This document shows positions 6,132 to 6,513 of a stretch of DNA of 6,513 bases, in pieces (the stretch's first letter is position 1; every line of letters starts with the position of its first letter). Source of the DNA: Bacillota bacterium. Lineage in GTDB: Bacteria > Bacillota > Clostridia > Acetivibrionales > DSM-2933. The notes beneath the pieces were generated by a model. That model was not told the DNA's origin. It made no database searches and worked only from the letters and a program-made list of their open reading frames with translations. A program made the position numbers and the translations under genes. The DNA lies in NCBI GenBank assembly GCA_030705945.1, contig JAUZPS010000281.1, positions 1 to 6,513 on the forward strand. The letters are read 5' to 3'.

Positions 6132-6513
6132 ATGTTTGATAAAATTAGAACGGTTTATATTGGTTTAGAGTCATTGACGGTTTACAGAAAATTACTGGAG
6201 GATGAGGTAATCGCGAGTTTTAGTCAATTGATCAAATATATAAACAATAACGACATTGAGCTGGTCGGCTTTGTTAATTACTATAGCAAGTTTTATTTCA
6301 AATTGACTCAAAGGAATTCATTAAGCTCATTTGCGTCATATATCATCAACAGCATAATTTATGATGATAATGTCTTTAGCAATTATATTGAGAAAGAAAG
6401 CTCAAAAGATCTGGATACAAATCTTCAGAAGGCGGTTGAACATGATTTAGACAGCCTTCAAAAGGTTGCAGAACTAAGCGCTGAGGAAATAAAGAACTAT
6501 GTAATAAATGTAC
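6132..6513 (+). CDS. Partial gene: N-terminal part of a probable DUF815-type AAA+ ATP-binding protein
   Basis: The ATG at 6132 follows AGGAGGA (6114-6120) by 11 bases. The frame stays open for 127 codons to the window edge, so the gene is cut by the window. The visible part is helical and acidic, with no signal peptide, membrane segment or Walker motif. The motif order SLTVYRKLLED (14-24), a helix ending in INYY-like NYYSKFYFKL, IIYDDNVFS, and the stretch HDLDSLQKVAELSAEEIK resembles, from memory, the N-terminal region of clostridial DUF815 proteins, whose P-loop ATPase domain follows at about residue 200 or later. That domain is outside this window, so the assignment is inference. The gene lies 29 bases after the regulator and is probably in the same transcript. 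No functional link to zinc is known to me. Confidence 0.5.
   Translation, partial: MFDKIRTVYIGLESLTVYRKLLEDEVIASFSQLIKYINNNDIELVGFVNYYSKFYFKLTQRNSLSSFASYIINSIIYDDNVFSNYIEKESSKDLDTNLQKAVEHDLDSLQKVAELSAEEIKNYVINV

Overview
The window looks like an AT-rich, low-GC Gram-positive genome from a cellulosome-forming, plant-fibre-degrading clostridium (Acetivibrio / Ruminiclostridium / Pseudobacteroides type). The evidence is strong AGGAGG-type ribosome binding sites, AT-rich intergenic DNA, and a large secreted enzyme whose N-terminal module closely resembles the X module plus type II dockerin that ends the Clostridium thermocellum scaffoldin CipA. Species cannot be fixed from sequence alone. All genes are on the + strand.

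Layout. (1) Bases 1-246 hold no gene. They carry three successive inverted repeats (2-55, 65-148, 149-185) ahead of the first gene, with no clear promoter. (2) Bases 247-4356 encode a 1369-residue exported, modular family-26 glycoside hydrolase, most likely an endo-beta-1,4-mannanase. Its order is signal peptide, X module, type II-like dockerin, Pro/Thr linker, three copies of a ~141-residue beta-rich putative carbohydrate-binding module, GH26 catalytic domain, Ig-like domain and a C-terminal putative mannan-binding module. A strong intrinsic terminator follows (4397-4441). (3) Bases 4489-5519 form a metal-uptake unit: promoter, candidate Fur-family operator, and a ZnuA-type zinc-binding lipoprotein (start 4599). 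(4) A 105-bp imperfect palindrome (5534-5638) separates it from a Fur-family regulator (5674-6102, TTG start), probably a Zur-like zinc sensor. (5) From 6132 a further gene, close behind the regulator, runs off the window. Its N-terminal 127 residues resemble the N-terminal part of clostridial DUF815-type ATP-binding proteins, but the ATPase domain lies outside the window.

How they work together. The mannanase is probably its own transcription unit. Its dockerin should tether it to a cohesin-bearing surface or scaffold protein, while up to four binding modules hold it on the plant cell wall. The lipoprotein and regulator form a plausible zinc-homeostasis pair: the lipoprotein captures Zn2+ for an ABC permease not encoded here, and the regulator could repress it through the palindrome just downstream of the -10 box. 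No system of wholly unknown type is evident. The most unusual items are the scaffoldin-type X-dockerin at the N-terminus of an enzyme, the triplicated module, and the long intergenic palindromes.
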